Positions 32,787 to 43,616 of a DNA stretch of 64,000 bases are shown here, piece after piece. The notes below the pieces were generated by a model. It saw only the letters and a program-made list of their open reading frames with translations. It was not told the origin of the DNA and made no database searches. Position numbers and translations under genes: made by a program. Within the stretch, counting starts at the first letter, position 1. Each line of letters begins with the position of its first letter. The stretch is from Cordilura impudica. Its lineage: Eukaryota > Arthropoda > Insecta > Diptera > Scathophagidae. The stretch covers positions 195,890,920 to 195,954,919 of the forward strand of contig OY821519.1 in assembly GCA_963682025.1 (NCBI GenBank), given 5' to 3'.

Positions 32787-34700
32787 TAAGCTCCATAAGT
32801 CCTTGGTTTTTGAACATCCCTCGTAATTAATAAAATCAACACTGCTCCCATCACCGACATCTGTTGATAGACTACTGTCAAGTTTTGAGCAACCTCCGCC
32901 ATTAACTTTGTGTTTGGCAGCTATTCAAAGCATACAACCTCAAGAATTTTTATAAAATGAGCAAAGAAAAAGACGGTAAATTAAAGTCACTTCACCCGAA
33001 AATGTCGATAAAATATATTGTCCGATTAGAGAGTGAAATTGCATGAAATTTTTGATGTCATGGGCGTATCATATATTAATTGATCTGTTTTATATATATA
33101 TATATAAGGGGATGTCCAATATTAATGCAGTACTCTGTGTTGATATCAGGATAATATGGGTAGGAGGAAAGAGGGAGTAGAAATTGTGGATATTTGACTT
33201 AAATTTATCTATATTGTAAGTTTATCTATATTGTAAGACATCGGCGGGAAATTTAATCCACATACGGCTTGTGTGGCTAATAAACGAATTTTCGCGGTAA
33301 TGCATTGTGCGATACACTAGACAATAGACTGGAAATTAAATAAGATCTACTAGATGAGCGAGTGGTGCGTAGAAAAACTGGGGCTCCAGCGATGTGTTCA
33401 ATTATTTCAGCAGAACACTGCAATGTGTTGGCAATAGAGTTGGTTACCCCACTGTCATTGATAAGCATAAACGCCCTCCTTTGCACAAGGTCCAGAAGCT
33501 TCAAAATAGACTGTGAAACCCTTGCCCATATATGGGAGTTACATTCCATTTTTGGTGGATATAGGTAGTAGGAGATCAGATGGTCACTGAATACTAGGTC
33601 ACTGAATACTAGTTGGAATGGAAGAACTAGCATTGTCGTTTTCTCCCTTAACGAATGACCAGAAGGTCTTACTGCCCCGAGCAGCACAAAGAACATTAGT
33701 TCTAAGACGATGTTCGTAGAGAAACTTTTCGCGTCTAAGCACGTTGGCACATTCGGCTCTAGCCTGTTTACATAGATCAGTAATTTTTTTATTCACTTTA
33801 CTTCGTACTTGTCAGGGTGCGAAGTAAGGAAAAGGTCGAGAGTATTGTGAAATTGCCCTTCAACGTACGGAATATCTGTCGGTTCATTCACTAGTTCCGT
33901 TAGATGATTATGCGCAGCAAAAAGTTTAATGTATTGGCCCACGGGAAATATGTGACTCGAATGGCTAGGCCAGGAAGAATTGTGAACATTAAAATCACCA
34001 GCATCAACGATTTCACTGTTGAAGATTTCACTGGGAAAGATACCCATCCGAATTTGGGCTTCTATAACGAAATCCGAAATTAATGATATGTTCCCTGATA
34101 TTGAATTTAACGAAAAGACAGTTAAATTCTTCATCATTCGTGTTTGATTCTTGCTGAAACTGGTACACAACATCATTGTGAACATAAACCATAAACGAAA
34201 TTGTGTGACAACTTCATTTGAGGGTTTTGCGTTGTTCAACCTAAACGATGAGTTTCTCCGAGCTGACCCGTGCCGAAGAAGGCCAAGTTGAGCTTATCAG
34301 ACAATAAGGCCATGGCGAAATGTTTTTTTTTTGTTTTGTACGCGCTATAATACACATATATAATTATCTTCAAAAGGAAAAAACAATAAACGTTGAATAG
34401 TATGCCAATTTACTGGGGCAATTCAACGACGATTTAATAAATGAACCGTTTGGCCTAGAAAAAAGTGCTTTTTCATCAAGGGAATGTATGGATGCCCACT
34501 TGTGTAGTCACCATGGCAAAAATTCATGAATTGATTGGGTTAAGAATGGCTACCTCATCCAACATATTCTCCGGATTTTGCCCCCCGGCTCGGCGGAAAG
34601 AGATTTAGCTCCAAATGATCATTGATCAAAGAAAATCTTATTTTGTAGACCTTGAGAAATCCTATTATTTGTAAGTGTTAAAAAAAATGGAGAAGACCTA
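32787..34700 (+). pseudogene. mariner-family element, copy M3, degenerate and split by a LINE
   Basis: The left part 32787-33090 has a TIR-like end (CATAAGTCCTTGG) and the shared 5' UTR GCTATTCAAAGCATACAACC. The right part resumes at 34186 with CATAAACGAAATTGTGTGAC and keeps decayed versions of the FHQD, HPPYSPD and GKRFS regions up to about 34680. Many indels. It is older than M1 and M2. The gap holds a LINE fragment. Confidence 0.75.
33100..34185 (-). pseudogene. Jockey-type LINE fragment (endonuclease plus C-terminus, middle deleted)
   Basis: Minus-strand frame 34239-33793 carries DAGDFNVHNSSWPSHSSH, then LTELVNEPTDIP and NTLDLFLTSHPDKY, the endonuclease domain of a Jockey-type LINE (GDFN.HN.W, then DLFLTS). 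It then jumps to a C-terminal region in 33750-33277: PPKMECNSHIWA, LLDLVQRRAFMLIND and FLRTTRSSSRSY. The whole reverse transcriptase between is missing. Inserted inside mariner M3. Confidence 0.8.
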
Positions 34701-34885
34701 AACAAAAAACACAACAGAACCCAAAAAGCTCTAAAAGGCGCTAATTTAGAGAGAAACTAATAGCGATAGTTATATATTTGTAAAAATTAAGATTATTTTT
34801 TTTTATTCATTTTCAAGAAACCTATATACTATTCGTATTTGTAAATTTGATTCATTTCGAATTTAATGAAACGTTTTAAAGTATT

Positions 34886-36094
34886 CTAGCAGATTCCAGC
34901 CCTCGAAATTCGAGTGCAAATTCTAGGATATTTTATTTTTTTTCATTAAATAAGGACCCTAAAGTTATGCTAGTCAATTAAAGCCAATTCACAAATCAAC
35001 ACAAAAAACAAACTCATTTTTATTACAAACACGTTAACAAATTTCATAAACACACACCCCAGTATGCATTGAAATATTATTTCTCCAATGTTGGAGAAAA
35101 GTTAAGTTCTCAAATTGATGTCAAATGTAATTCTTAACTTGAGTTGAACAATTTTGCTCCTTGTTTGCTTTCAACTTGACATCAAGTTGAGACTTAACAT
35201 TTTTTCCAATCTTTTAGAAACATTTTTACTCTCAATTGGATATCCAACACTTTTCTCCACTTGAGACCAAACATTTTTTCAACTTGAATACGATTTGTGT
35301 TAAGTTTGAGATATTATTTAAATATGTCATAAATAATAAATTAAATTAAAAAATGCCAAAAAAAAAAAGTGCAAATAATTAATTGATATATTTTTAATTA
35401 TTTCTGCTTTTTGTCGAATTTTTCAATTTAAATTCTTATTTATGACATATTTAATATTAATATTAATAAAATGTACAAATAATTAATTCATTTATTTTTA
35501 ATTCTAGATTTTAAAAATGTACATAATATGTACATTTAATGTTAAATATGTACATAATAATGTTAAATATGTAATGAAATTAAATTGAAACATTAAAAAA
35601 AGTACATTCTTTTCATTTCTAAAATTAGTATAATTTTTTTAATATGGCAATTCCGTACCTTCCATTTGATACCGATTGGAGAAATTTCTTTGCTATCAAG
35701 TTGAGAATCACAAATTTCTCAATTTGATAACTAAGAAAATCGCCATATAAAAATGTGCCTTTTAAGTTGAGAAGACTATAATCGGACTATTGAGGTGCAT
35801 TTGAGAATTAACGTTGGAGATTTGAGAAATGTATTTGATCTCAAATGCACCTCAAGTTGATAGCAAACATAAATGTTTATTGGGACATAGCATATGTACA
35901 ATTTTATGCATGTGTTTGTAGCAACTTTAAATGCAATTTACTCAAAATAAAGGAAAAAATTTAAAAATCTGTAAATCTACAAATCGGCTAAAAAGAAATA
36001 CCTTTCAAATAATATACGTTTGGTCAAAATCGGGATAAAACGGCAGAACAAAACATCGGTCACAAGAAATCGCCTAGCCTATTAATATTATAGA
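34886..36094 (-). mobile_element. Helitron-like non-autonomous element, copy B (with inserted MITE)
   Basis: Sense minus. The 5' end is TCTATAATATTAATAGGCTA at 36094. The 3' hairpin CTCGAATTTCGAG is followed by GGCTGGAATCTG-CTAG ending at 34886. Interior blocks match copy A. A MITE-like insert (35058-35884) splits it. Confidence 0.8.
35058..35884. mobile_element. MITE-like insertion of 827 bp in Helitron copy B
   Basis: Ends CCCAGTATGCATT and, inverted, CCCAATAAACATT. Subterminal DNA is rich in CAACTTGA/TCAAGTTG repeats of both orientations. The surrounding Helitron sequence is contiguous in copies A and E, which defines the insert. No convincing target duplication, as the left flank is a CA repeat. 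Confidence 0.6.
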
Positions 36095-36584
36095 TATCAA
36101 TAAAAAAACGTGTAATTATTTATCATCCCTATCTTTTGAAGAGAATAAATTTTAATAGAAGTAATTGATGGAATTTTATAATAAATACATATTTAATGTG
36201 TATTAAAGAATTTACAATGTTATCCTATTCCCTATCCTTTTCCTAAAAAAATGCATTGCACTGAACACTGATAAATTTATGTACTCCAATCCAAAATATA
36301 TCAATAATGTCTTTAATTTTCAATTTACATAGTTTTACATTGTCTAGATAATGTTTTTTTATTCTTTATCATTTTCAAATTATTTCATAAAATTTAAAAA
36401 CATTTCAGTTTTTTCAAAAACTGTCCACGCTGAGTAAAGAATTTGTTTAGCGTTTTAAAAATCAGATGGTTATACTTACAACCGATATGTCATCAAAAAG
36501 TTTTGTGTGGTCTGCATTTTGAGTTTCGAATGGCAGATTCACTTCTTGTACTTCTGATAAAATTAGGCCAAGTACGTTACATGA
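36095..36584. other. Gene-free stretch with nothing recognised
   Basis: AT-rich; no supported frame. Confidence 0.45.
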
Positions 36585-37020
36585 TGTCTCGACTAGCCAT
36601 AATTCATGACAATGTTCAAGTCAATAGCTAGTGCAGACCGCTAATGTTCATGTCATGGCTAAAAAATTCAACTTTTTGCCATGACAGAAAGTCTGACAGA
36701 AACTTAGCCATTAATTTGAAGTTTCATTCGATTTTGACTTTTAAGTATATTAAAATGGCGCAAATTATTAATTTCATTCTAAAAAAGGATTCACCCAAAA
36801 TCTCGTGCTTTTTCTTTCATTTCTTCTTCTTCAATTTGTATTTTTAGTTTTTTTAACTCTTTTAAAGCATTGAGTACAAGAACGAATTTTTGTTGTTTAC
36901 GGTTCAAAGACATTTTGGAAATGAAATGTCTAAACATAATATGCCCACTTCGCGTTTTGTCTCATTTTGTTTCTCTGACTTGAACATGAACATTGCCATG
37001 AATTATAGCTAGTCGAGACA
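36585..37020. mobile_element. MITE of 436 bp with imperfect inverted ends
   Basis: TGTCTCGACTAGCCATAATT at 36585 and its near-complement ending at 37020, with ATTCATGRCAATGTTC next in both. TIR about 33 bp. No clear target duplication and no coding potential. Confidence 0.7.
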
Positions 37021-37747
37021 CCGTGTTATACAAATATAGTTTTTTGTAATCATTGTATATATTTTTTAACAGCGCCATATCAAACGACTTTTTATTAACA
37101 ACTATGAAATGAGTTGTCAACTCAAGCTTTCTATAATTGCTTTAATGGCCCTTTCTATATCATGTGATACAATATTTGTTTTACTGAATAAGAGAACAAA
37201 TTATGAGTCTTTGACCAAAAAGTTTAAATTTGGAGGGAAGTTGTTCACATATTCGTATGTATAATTTTGTTTACCATGAACTGTCATTAAAGCCGCTAAA
37301 GCACTACAAAAGAAAAACGAAAGGCACCAATTTAGCGTTTTTTTTAAAGGCGTTAAATATAAAGAAAATCACTTTTTGCATAGTTCAAAGACGCTAAATC
37401 TAGCGCTAATTTAAAAACCCACGGATTTATTTATCCGTCATCGTAACATAAAAATTACAATTACAGCCCTGTGCGCTATGAACGACGAGTTCACAACTGG
37501 AATGTTTTTATTTAGCCTTATTCACTGGATGTTCGTCAGTCTATTTATAAGACTTATCTTCTGACTAGCTAAAAATTTAACATCCCTGTTTTAGTTAAAA
37601 TCAGCTCTGAAAAAAGGATAAAATCCTATAGAAATCCTGTTTATTATCAAAAAAAAAAAAACAAAAAATATGTTTAATTTATTTTGTTACTATAAAAAGA
37701 TGTTGATAGAATTGTCAAACTGACAGCAGTTGTTCAAGAGTTAAGTA
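37021..37747. other. Gene-free stretch with nothing recognised
   Basis: AT-rich sequence. No element ends or gene seen. Confidence 0.45.
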
Positions 37748-37910
37748 TATGTGACCTTCTCCGAGAAAAGGGGCCTAGTGTGTGAAAATTAAGTTTTGAG
37801 AAAAAAACGCATTTAAAGTTTCTACACCCTTTTAGGTACCAGAATCCACCGTTTTTGACACAACCCGTTTTTTGACACACTAGGTCCCTTTTCTCGGAGA
37901 AGGTCACATA
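37748..37910. repeat. Short hairpin element with about 35-bp inverted ends
   Basis: TATGTGACCTTCTCCGAGAA at the left and TTCTCGGAGAAGGTCACATA at the right are complementary; the stem continues through GGCCTAGTGTGT / ACACACTAGGTCC. The loop is about 90 nt. Compact MITE or hairpin-RNA source. Confidence 0.8.
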
Positions 37911-38039
37911 CATATAGTATTTGTGCATAATTTAAACATAGTTTGTTAAACGGTGTTATGAATAACAAATGCTTATTCAATCCATATGCAGTGTCTTAAT
38001 TCTGGTTATGAATACGACTGTTATTAGTAATGGTTAATT

Positions 38040-38265
38040 TACATAATGATAATAATATTTTGTTGTATGTCCAATATTGGCAATAATATCTGCACAACGT
38101 TTTTTTATAGAATTTACAGTATTTTGGCAACTGTCTTTATAAATTGATTTTTTTTATCATAACTGCATTTGTGATACGCCTTTCTTTATATCCGTACACA
38201 AGTTATCAATTAGATTGAAATTGGGAGACGGAACAGTCCATTCGATTACATTTACCTTATTGTAT
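38040..38265 (-). pseudogene. Tc1-like transposase C-terminal fragment
   Basis: The minus strand reads VIEWTVPSPNFNLIDNLCTD, then IKKGVSQMQL and a C-terminus DSCQNTVNSIKKRCADIIAN, then GHTTKYY. This is a decayed W(P/S)xxSPDLNPIENLWxDIKK ... RCxxVI...G..TKY tail of a Tc1-type transposase. The catalytic E region is largely lost. Confidence 0.7.
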
Positions 38266-38865
38266 CGAAACTAGTTTTTTTGTTTTTGTTAATTTTCTAA
38301 TGTATTTCGGACCCATAGCAGCAGCTGCTGAAATCTGCTGTATCTGTATCTTTTCTGTATTCTATTTTTTAACCAAAATACTTTAAAAAGTGGAAATGAA
38401 CATGTATTTCTTAAAACAAAACTTTTATTTTTATATTTGTTAAAAAATTTTTTTTATCGAGTAGCCGGGTAGTTAAACTGTAAACTAGCTCGACTACCAG
38501 GTTATGCTTTAATATAAGTAAATTAGATTCTCTAGCTAGAACCACAATGTTTTGTAGTTTCCTCTAGAACTTCTTTATCTAGGGCATTTGTTTGGAAGAT
38601 TATCGTTCAGAATATTTAGGTACTCCGTCCTGTTGGAAATAAAATTCGCCATCTTTACAAAAATTCTCCCGACTGCATTGTAAAACAGAGGTTTGCAAGT
38701 AAACTGTTATATATAGCCCAATTCTAAACAAAAATTCTCACTTTTCCCTTTCCTCCTATTATTGAATAAAAATTCCTTCGCTTAACGTTTTTATCACATT
38801 TTTATCAGATGTTTGAAGGAAAAAAAAATCGATGGGGGAAAAAGCAGGGACCGTAAATGTTATAA
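38266..38865. other. Gene-free stretch with nothing recognised
   Basis: AT-rich DNA; no element boundary or gene seen. Confidence 0.45.
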
Positions 38866-38869
38866 GTAA

Positions 38870-39070
38870 TATCAAAAAAGTTATTTTATGAAAGTTATTT
38901 TGTGACTTTAGAAAAAAAAATATCTAAAATAGTTATTTTTCAACGTAAAAATAAAATGTCGATTGAAACTCTTAAAAAGAGTTTTATTTTGCCGTCATAA
39001 AATAAAACTCTTTTGAGGAGTTTTGTTTTTCCATCAGAAAATAAAACTAATTTTATGAAAATTGACACCC
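38870..39070 (+). repeat. AAAACTC hairpin repeat, copy 1
   Basis: Contains ACTCTTAAAAAGAGT, TTTTGCCGTCATAAAATAAA and AAACTCTTTTGAGGAGTTTT, a run of small inverted motifs. The same blocks occur inverted at 49204-49749. Confidence 0.7.
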
Positions 39071-39169
39071 AAATAAAAAATATGTGGGTTTTTAATTTGT
39101 TATTGTTTGATTCGTATTATTAAATTGCTTGTTTTTGAGTCTAAAAAATAATAACTGAAAAATAATTCA

Positions 39170-40433
39170 GGAGGTTAGGAACAAAAGGTGACATTTACGC
39201 ATTCAGCTTCAATCTCGTTTTTTTTTCCTGCTATCTGACGATAAACACTGAATTCTATCTATTTATGCAAGTATCAACATCAAAAGAAGACTAATTTCGT
39301 AGAAAAATCCACGTCAATAGCTGCTTTCGGTACAAAAGGTGTCATTTTAACTCAAACACAGCAGTGGTGAAACCTTAAATATCAAAAAGTGTAATTTTCT
39401 CAGTAAATACGTCCGAGTTGCTAAAGTCGTATCAAAATGGGTACATTTGCTGATAAAATGGATCGATTTAGAATTTTTCGATTGTGTATTGATTAAATCG
39501 ACAATCGAATCGATAGAATATTGTGGCAACACTAAATCCATAGACTTGTTTCTTTTTCTGTTGTGCTTGTAGTTTCATATTCTGTGTTTTGGATGTCAAA
39601 ATTGGCAAAACATATAATTGTATTCTCCTGAGCCAAGAAATTGAATTATCCGTTGTGACTTCCCAGTATTTTCTCACTTTGAATCTTTGATAACGGTTTC
39701 TTAAAAATGGACGAAGAAGCAGTGAACGCGATATGGACCGAAGATATGGCTGGTAGGGGCGCAACGGAAATAGGTTCTACTTTGTTCAATCATTTGAACA
39801 CTCTTAAAGAGAACGGATCTTTAAACGACATACAATGTATACGCATGTTTTGCGTGTTTTGACCAGTGTCAATTTAGAAGAGAAAGAATTAGGCCATTTC
39901 ATAAAAGGCACAAAGAAAAAGGATGTTGAAAGTTTACTGGTAAAACAGTTTAGAGAAGATTGGAAAAATTAACCGTCCTTGAAATGGTATTGTGACATTT
40001 TATATGAAAACAATTTCACTGAAAATGAAGATAATGAAAATACTGCCTGTGACTGTCTAGAACCTGATTGTGGAGAATTACATGTTTAATGGACATATTT
40101 TGAATAAATAAATCTATTCGTTTCATAAGGTTAACATTTCTTATTCAGTGATTTTCAAAAGGTGACATTTTACAACTCTATTGAATCAAATGGTAACATT
40201 TGCTTAGTGTGGGATCAAAAGGTGTCATTTAATAAAAACTTTATTAAATATTGGCTTTATTTAAACATCTACATAAATACTTTTACATATATGCATTAAA
40301 ATCTAGTTACTAACTGACACATAAATGGTTAACAAAAATACAAAATAATTGCCTAGATCTAGGTAAATATATATTTTCTCAAATTAATAAGAAAATAGAA
40401 AAGTGTAAATGACACCTTTTGTTTCTAACCTCC
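39170..40433. mobile_element. 1.26-kb TIR element with GGTGWCATTT subterminal repeats and a passenger frame
   Basis: Ends GGAGGTTAGGAACAAAAGGT at 39170 and, inverted, GGAGGTTAGAAACAAAAGGT at 40433. AAAAGGTGTCATTT or AAAAGGTGACATTT recurs at about 39334, 40157 and 40213, with weaker copies at 39379 and 39431. No target duplication is obvious. A damaged small reading frame lies at 39707-40089. Superfamily unassigned. Confidence 0.75.
39707..40089 (+). pseudogene. Unknown small acidic protein frame inside the TIR element
   Basis: I do not recognise this protein. ATG at 39707 opens MDEEAVNAIWTEDMAGRGAT and stays open for 53 codons to TGA near 39867. In another frame the sequence continues VLTSVNLEEKELGHFIKGTK, then KKKDVESLLVKQFREDWKN, a TAA, and after it WYCDILYENNFTENEDNENT and CDCLEPDCGELHV to TAA at 40087. 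Codon-like, charged composition across both halves suggests one former frame of about 125 residues with one frameshift and one nonsense codon. A GAATAAATAAAT polyadenylation-like motif follows within 15 bp. It could be a transposase fragment or a captured gene. Confidence 0.45.
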
Positions 40434-40584
40434 TCAATTAGTTTTCTATACAAAATAACTTTGTATAGTAAGGTAAGTAGCGTGACTGCGTATATTTTTT
40501 TTATTGAATGTTTAATTATTAATTTTACTTTTGCAATAAGCGAAAATCGTGAATATGGGTCACAATTTTTCTCCAAGGCCCTTA

Positions 40585-40718
40585 TCAATTGATAAACCTA
40601 TTTTTGAGTTCTGGGAGGCAAAAAGAAAATACATTATAAATGTTTCTATATTATTTTTATAAATTTTATTTATATAAATTTGCCAGAACTGCAACCCAGG
40701 TAAGCGTGGAAAGAGCAT
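40585..40718 (+). pseudogene. hAT transposase C-terminal fragment
   Basis: KPIFEFWEAKRK followed, after a disruption, by LPARTATQVSVERAFSDLKLV-like reading (continuing into 40719-40790). This is the hAT dimerisation block (xPATxxSVERAFSALK). The left breakpoint of the tandem duplication falls inside this block. Short and dead. Confidence 0.7.
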
Positions 40719-40805
40719 TCTCTGATCTTAAATTGGTTCAAATCTTTCCGCAGAAAATTTGGAAAAAGTTTTGTTAGTATTTTGATAAAACAAAATTTAA
40801 ATAAA

Positions 40806-41575
40806 ACAAGTAAGAAAATTATAGTCGGTCTAGACCGACTATACGATACCCTATACCATGCGTTTAGAAACCCTATCTCTTAGACCCAACTAACTGGACA
40901 TTGAAAATAAGCAAAAACCAAATTTGAGTGGGATTTTTATTAATTTTTTTGAAAAAGTTCATATCGGATCCTATATCTATAAAGGGACTAGGTCCAAAAA
41001 TGGACCGATCATGATCATGTTTGGTAAAGTCTCTTGTATCTTGCAAAAATATATACAAACAAAATTTGAGAAGAATCAGTACAATATTTTTGTTTTTTGA
41101 TAGATTTAAGTGAAGATCGGGAAGCAGTTCTATATGGGGTCGAAGGGACCATTTTTGGACTACTCATTAGTGGATGTAATGAACGCATACAAACCCAATT
41201 TGAGTAAGATCTATATGACAATTTGGATCTTATGGCAATTTATGTCGATTTCATATGGGTAATTTGTATGGGGGCTAGGTCTGAACATGGACCGATTCTC
41301 ACCAATTTCAATAGCGTTCATCCCATGGCCGATAAAAGCTTATATACCAAATTTCGTCAAAATATATTCATATTTGCGACCTGCAGTTTGATTACAAGCT
41401 TTACATGGACACACAGACGGACGGACGGACGGACGGACATTGTTAAATCAACTCAGAAAGTGATTCTGATTCGATCGGTATAATTAAAGATGGGTCTAGG
41501 TCAAATATTTTTGTTTGTTACAAACAGCAGCACAAAGTCATTATACCCAAACCACATAGTGGTATAGGGTATAAA
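40806..41575 (-). mobile_element. Palindrome-end fly repeat, copy 3, inserted after the duplication
   Basis: Starts AACAAGTAAGAAAATTATAG with the perfect 24-bp palindrome at 40822-40845 and ends GTGGTATAGGGTATAAAA. Full-length, about 770 bp. Copy 2 of the duplication lacks it (AATTTAATTAAAAAAAATAT at about 49770), so it is a recent insertion into an A/T-rich site without a clear target duplication. Confidence 0.85.
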
Positions 41576-41639
41576 AATATATATATGAATTTTATTGTTC
41601 TTGTAGGTCGAAGACCACAACTAAATCCCAACTACAACT

Positions 41640-41830
41640 TTAATGGAAGCCAATTCAGGCATTGATTGCGGTTTCCATAGATTCATCCCGCAATTGTCTT
41701 CTAGCAATCCTTTGGCTATTTCGTTGTTGTTATTCTACAACTCCAGTTTCCTCCATAAGTGTTCGCATTATAGCTATGCTATTAATTTTTTATTTAATTT
41801 TTCATTCAAATAATTTTATTTGCGTTTGCA
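41640..41830 (-). other. Possible small exon or transposase fragment, duplicated at 49845-50040
   Basis: On the minus strand copy 2 reads MEETGAVEEQQRNSQRFARR and continues QLRDESMETAINA to a stop; copy 1 has an early stop after GVVE. The basic RRQLRDES stretch faintly resembles N-termini of PIF/Harbinger transposases, but this is weak. No gene is assigned. Confidence 0.25.
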
Positions 41831-41914
41831 CAAAAAGAAAAAAAGTAGAAAATTAATAATAAGTAATCAATTAATATCAAAACAACTGGCTTCGAAATTC
41901 GATGATGCCACTTA

Positions 41915-42381
41915 AGGTGCTATTACACGATGTGTTTTTTACATATGTACTGTCACTTTTTTTATCCATATGAAATTCCTCATGTCTGTCAAAATTGTCT
42001 TTTACATACGATTCATAATTTTTGCTATCACACGTGCATATGTATTTCCGTATGACATAACCTCTAAATGTAAACAACAGCTAATTTAATTTGTGAATTT
42101 TCAAAAATTTATTGTTAAAAAAAAAGAGAGATATATTTTAATTGTTAATTAATATTAATCAATTTATTTTTCTTTCAATATTAATCTTTATAATTTACAA
42201 ACATATTTTCATATGTTTGTCAAGCAAAAATAGAACCTGTTCTAATTGAAAAATGTACATGTGGCTTTCCTCATGTATTGTACATAAACAATGTTTCATA
42301 TGTATCACACGATGTGTACAACTTTTGTTGTGGGAAAATTTGACAGTACATATGTAAAAAACACATCATGTAATAGCACCT
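41915..42381. mobile_element. 467-bp MITE with TTA target duplication, absent from copy 2
   Basis: TIRs of about 40 bp begin AGGTGCTATTACACGATGTG at 41915 and are complementary at 42381. TTA lies on both sides (41912-41914, 42382-42384). Copy 2 shows the empty site GCCACTTACTCAT (near 50101). A 3-bp TWA duplication suggests PIF/Harbinger. No ORF. Confidence 0.92.
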
Positions 42382-42384
42382 TTA

Positions 42385-43616
42385 CTCATTTTTTGTTCAC
42401 GCGAAATTTATAATTGGAGGACTTTTTTTCTCGAGAAAAGTGTTTTCCGTGAGAAAAAAATCCTGGAGAATATTCTCAATTGGGCTGATAGATTTTTACA
42501 GTTTTCTCTTTCGTCAACGTGAGTAACTTTTTTTTAATTGTTAAATTGTTAATAAAAAATTTAACTCCCTCATGGTTAGAATAGTGTTAAAGAATCGATT
42601 AAACTATTGCGAACACAATTGATTTAAGTGTTAAAATAAAAGTTGTTGCTGCATGTTGCTTAACCAATCCAAAACAAAAATACAAACAAAAGAAAACAAA
42701 ATGACCATTAAAATATGTACACAAAACCCATTGAAAGTCAAGCAACCATTAAAATTCATAATTTCTTTAAATTATTTAAAATTTTGATTAACACCCTCAA
42801 CTACTACATCATTCGATGGTATGTATAAATTTACTTACCGAGATACTCGTACATGCTCAACACATATGGGCGCTTTAATTTAAATACACTCTCATTAACA
42901 GATAATAGACAAGTTTGTATAGTATAAGGGTCTGTCCGGCTGGCTCGTCTATATCATCTCAATCTGATCTTATGTTTTTTCTTATTTGTATTATCTACAA
43001 CCATACAACAACATACGTATCATATGTACCTCCATCACATCACACTTCTTTACCTCATACTCGTTTGTTATTACTACGAACCCACAATTCTTTGTTAAAA
43101 AGATTTGTCAGTATATTTTTTTATATTTCCTTTTGTTTTCATTGTCTACGGTATTTGACGTTTGATGTTTTTTGAGCCATTTTATTAATGTATTGGGTTT
43201 TTTCCCTCAAATTTCTCACATAATCTTAATTGTCTTAACATTCATATCTAATATCATTGTTTTATTTTACGGGTTTTATGGTTATTGTTGTTTTTGTGTG
43301 TAATCTCTTAAAATCAATCGGATATTAAAGTATTTCTTTTTTAACAAGCAGCAGATGTTTAATTTACATAAATGTTTATCATAAAAACTGGAGCACAAAA
43401 TATGATGAAGACGAAATTCAAAAATTTAATAATTCTGCTAAAAAAATTATTTTTGTTTAAACTTAAACATGACCTCAAAAATTTTTGATCAAATTTGCTG
43501 GATTTCAAGGACTTGGATGTTAATTGCTTTAGCTCTGATTGTCAGATTCGAATGGGTTTTGTTAGCATTTTATGCTTATAGGTAATTATTGCAAATAAAT
43601 TTTGTGGATTTTGCAT
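42385..43616. other. Gene-free duplicated stretch
   Basis: The frame at 42915-43175 is identical at 50647-50907, but so is the surrounding DNA. No motif supports a gene. Confidence 0.45.

Noticed and set aside
42810..42900. Possible minus-strand splice donor after ATGTACGAGTATCTCG
   Set aside because: GGTAAGTAA is a good donor by eye, but no acceptor or following coding exon could be supported.
42915..43175. 86-residue frame identical in both tandem units (also 50647-50907)
   Set aside because: Identity is explained by the recent duplication; no domain, no codon-like composition and no homologue recognised.
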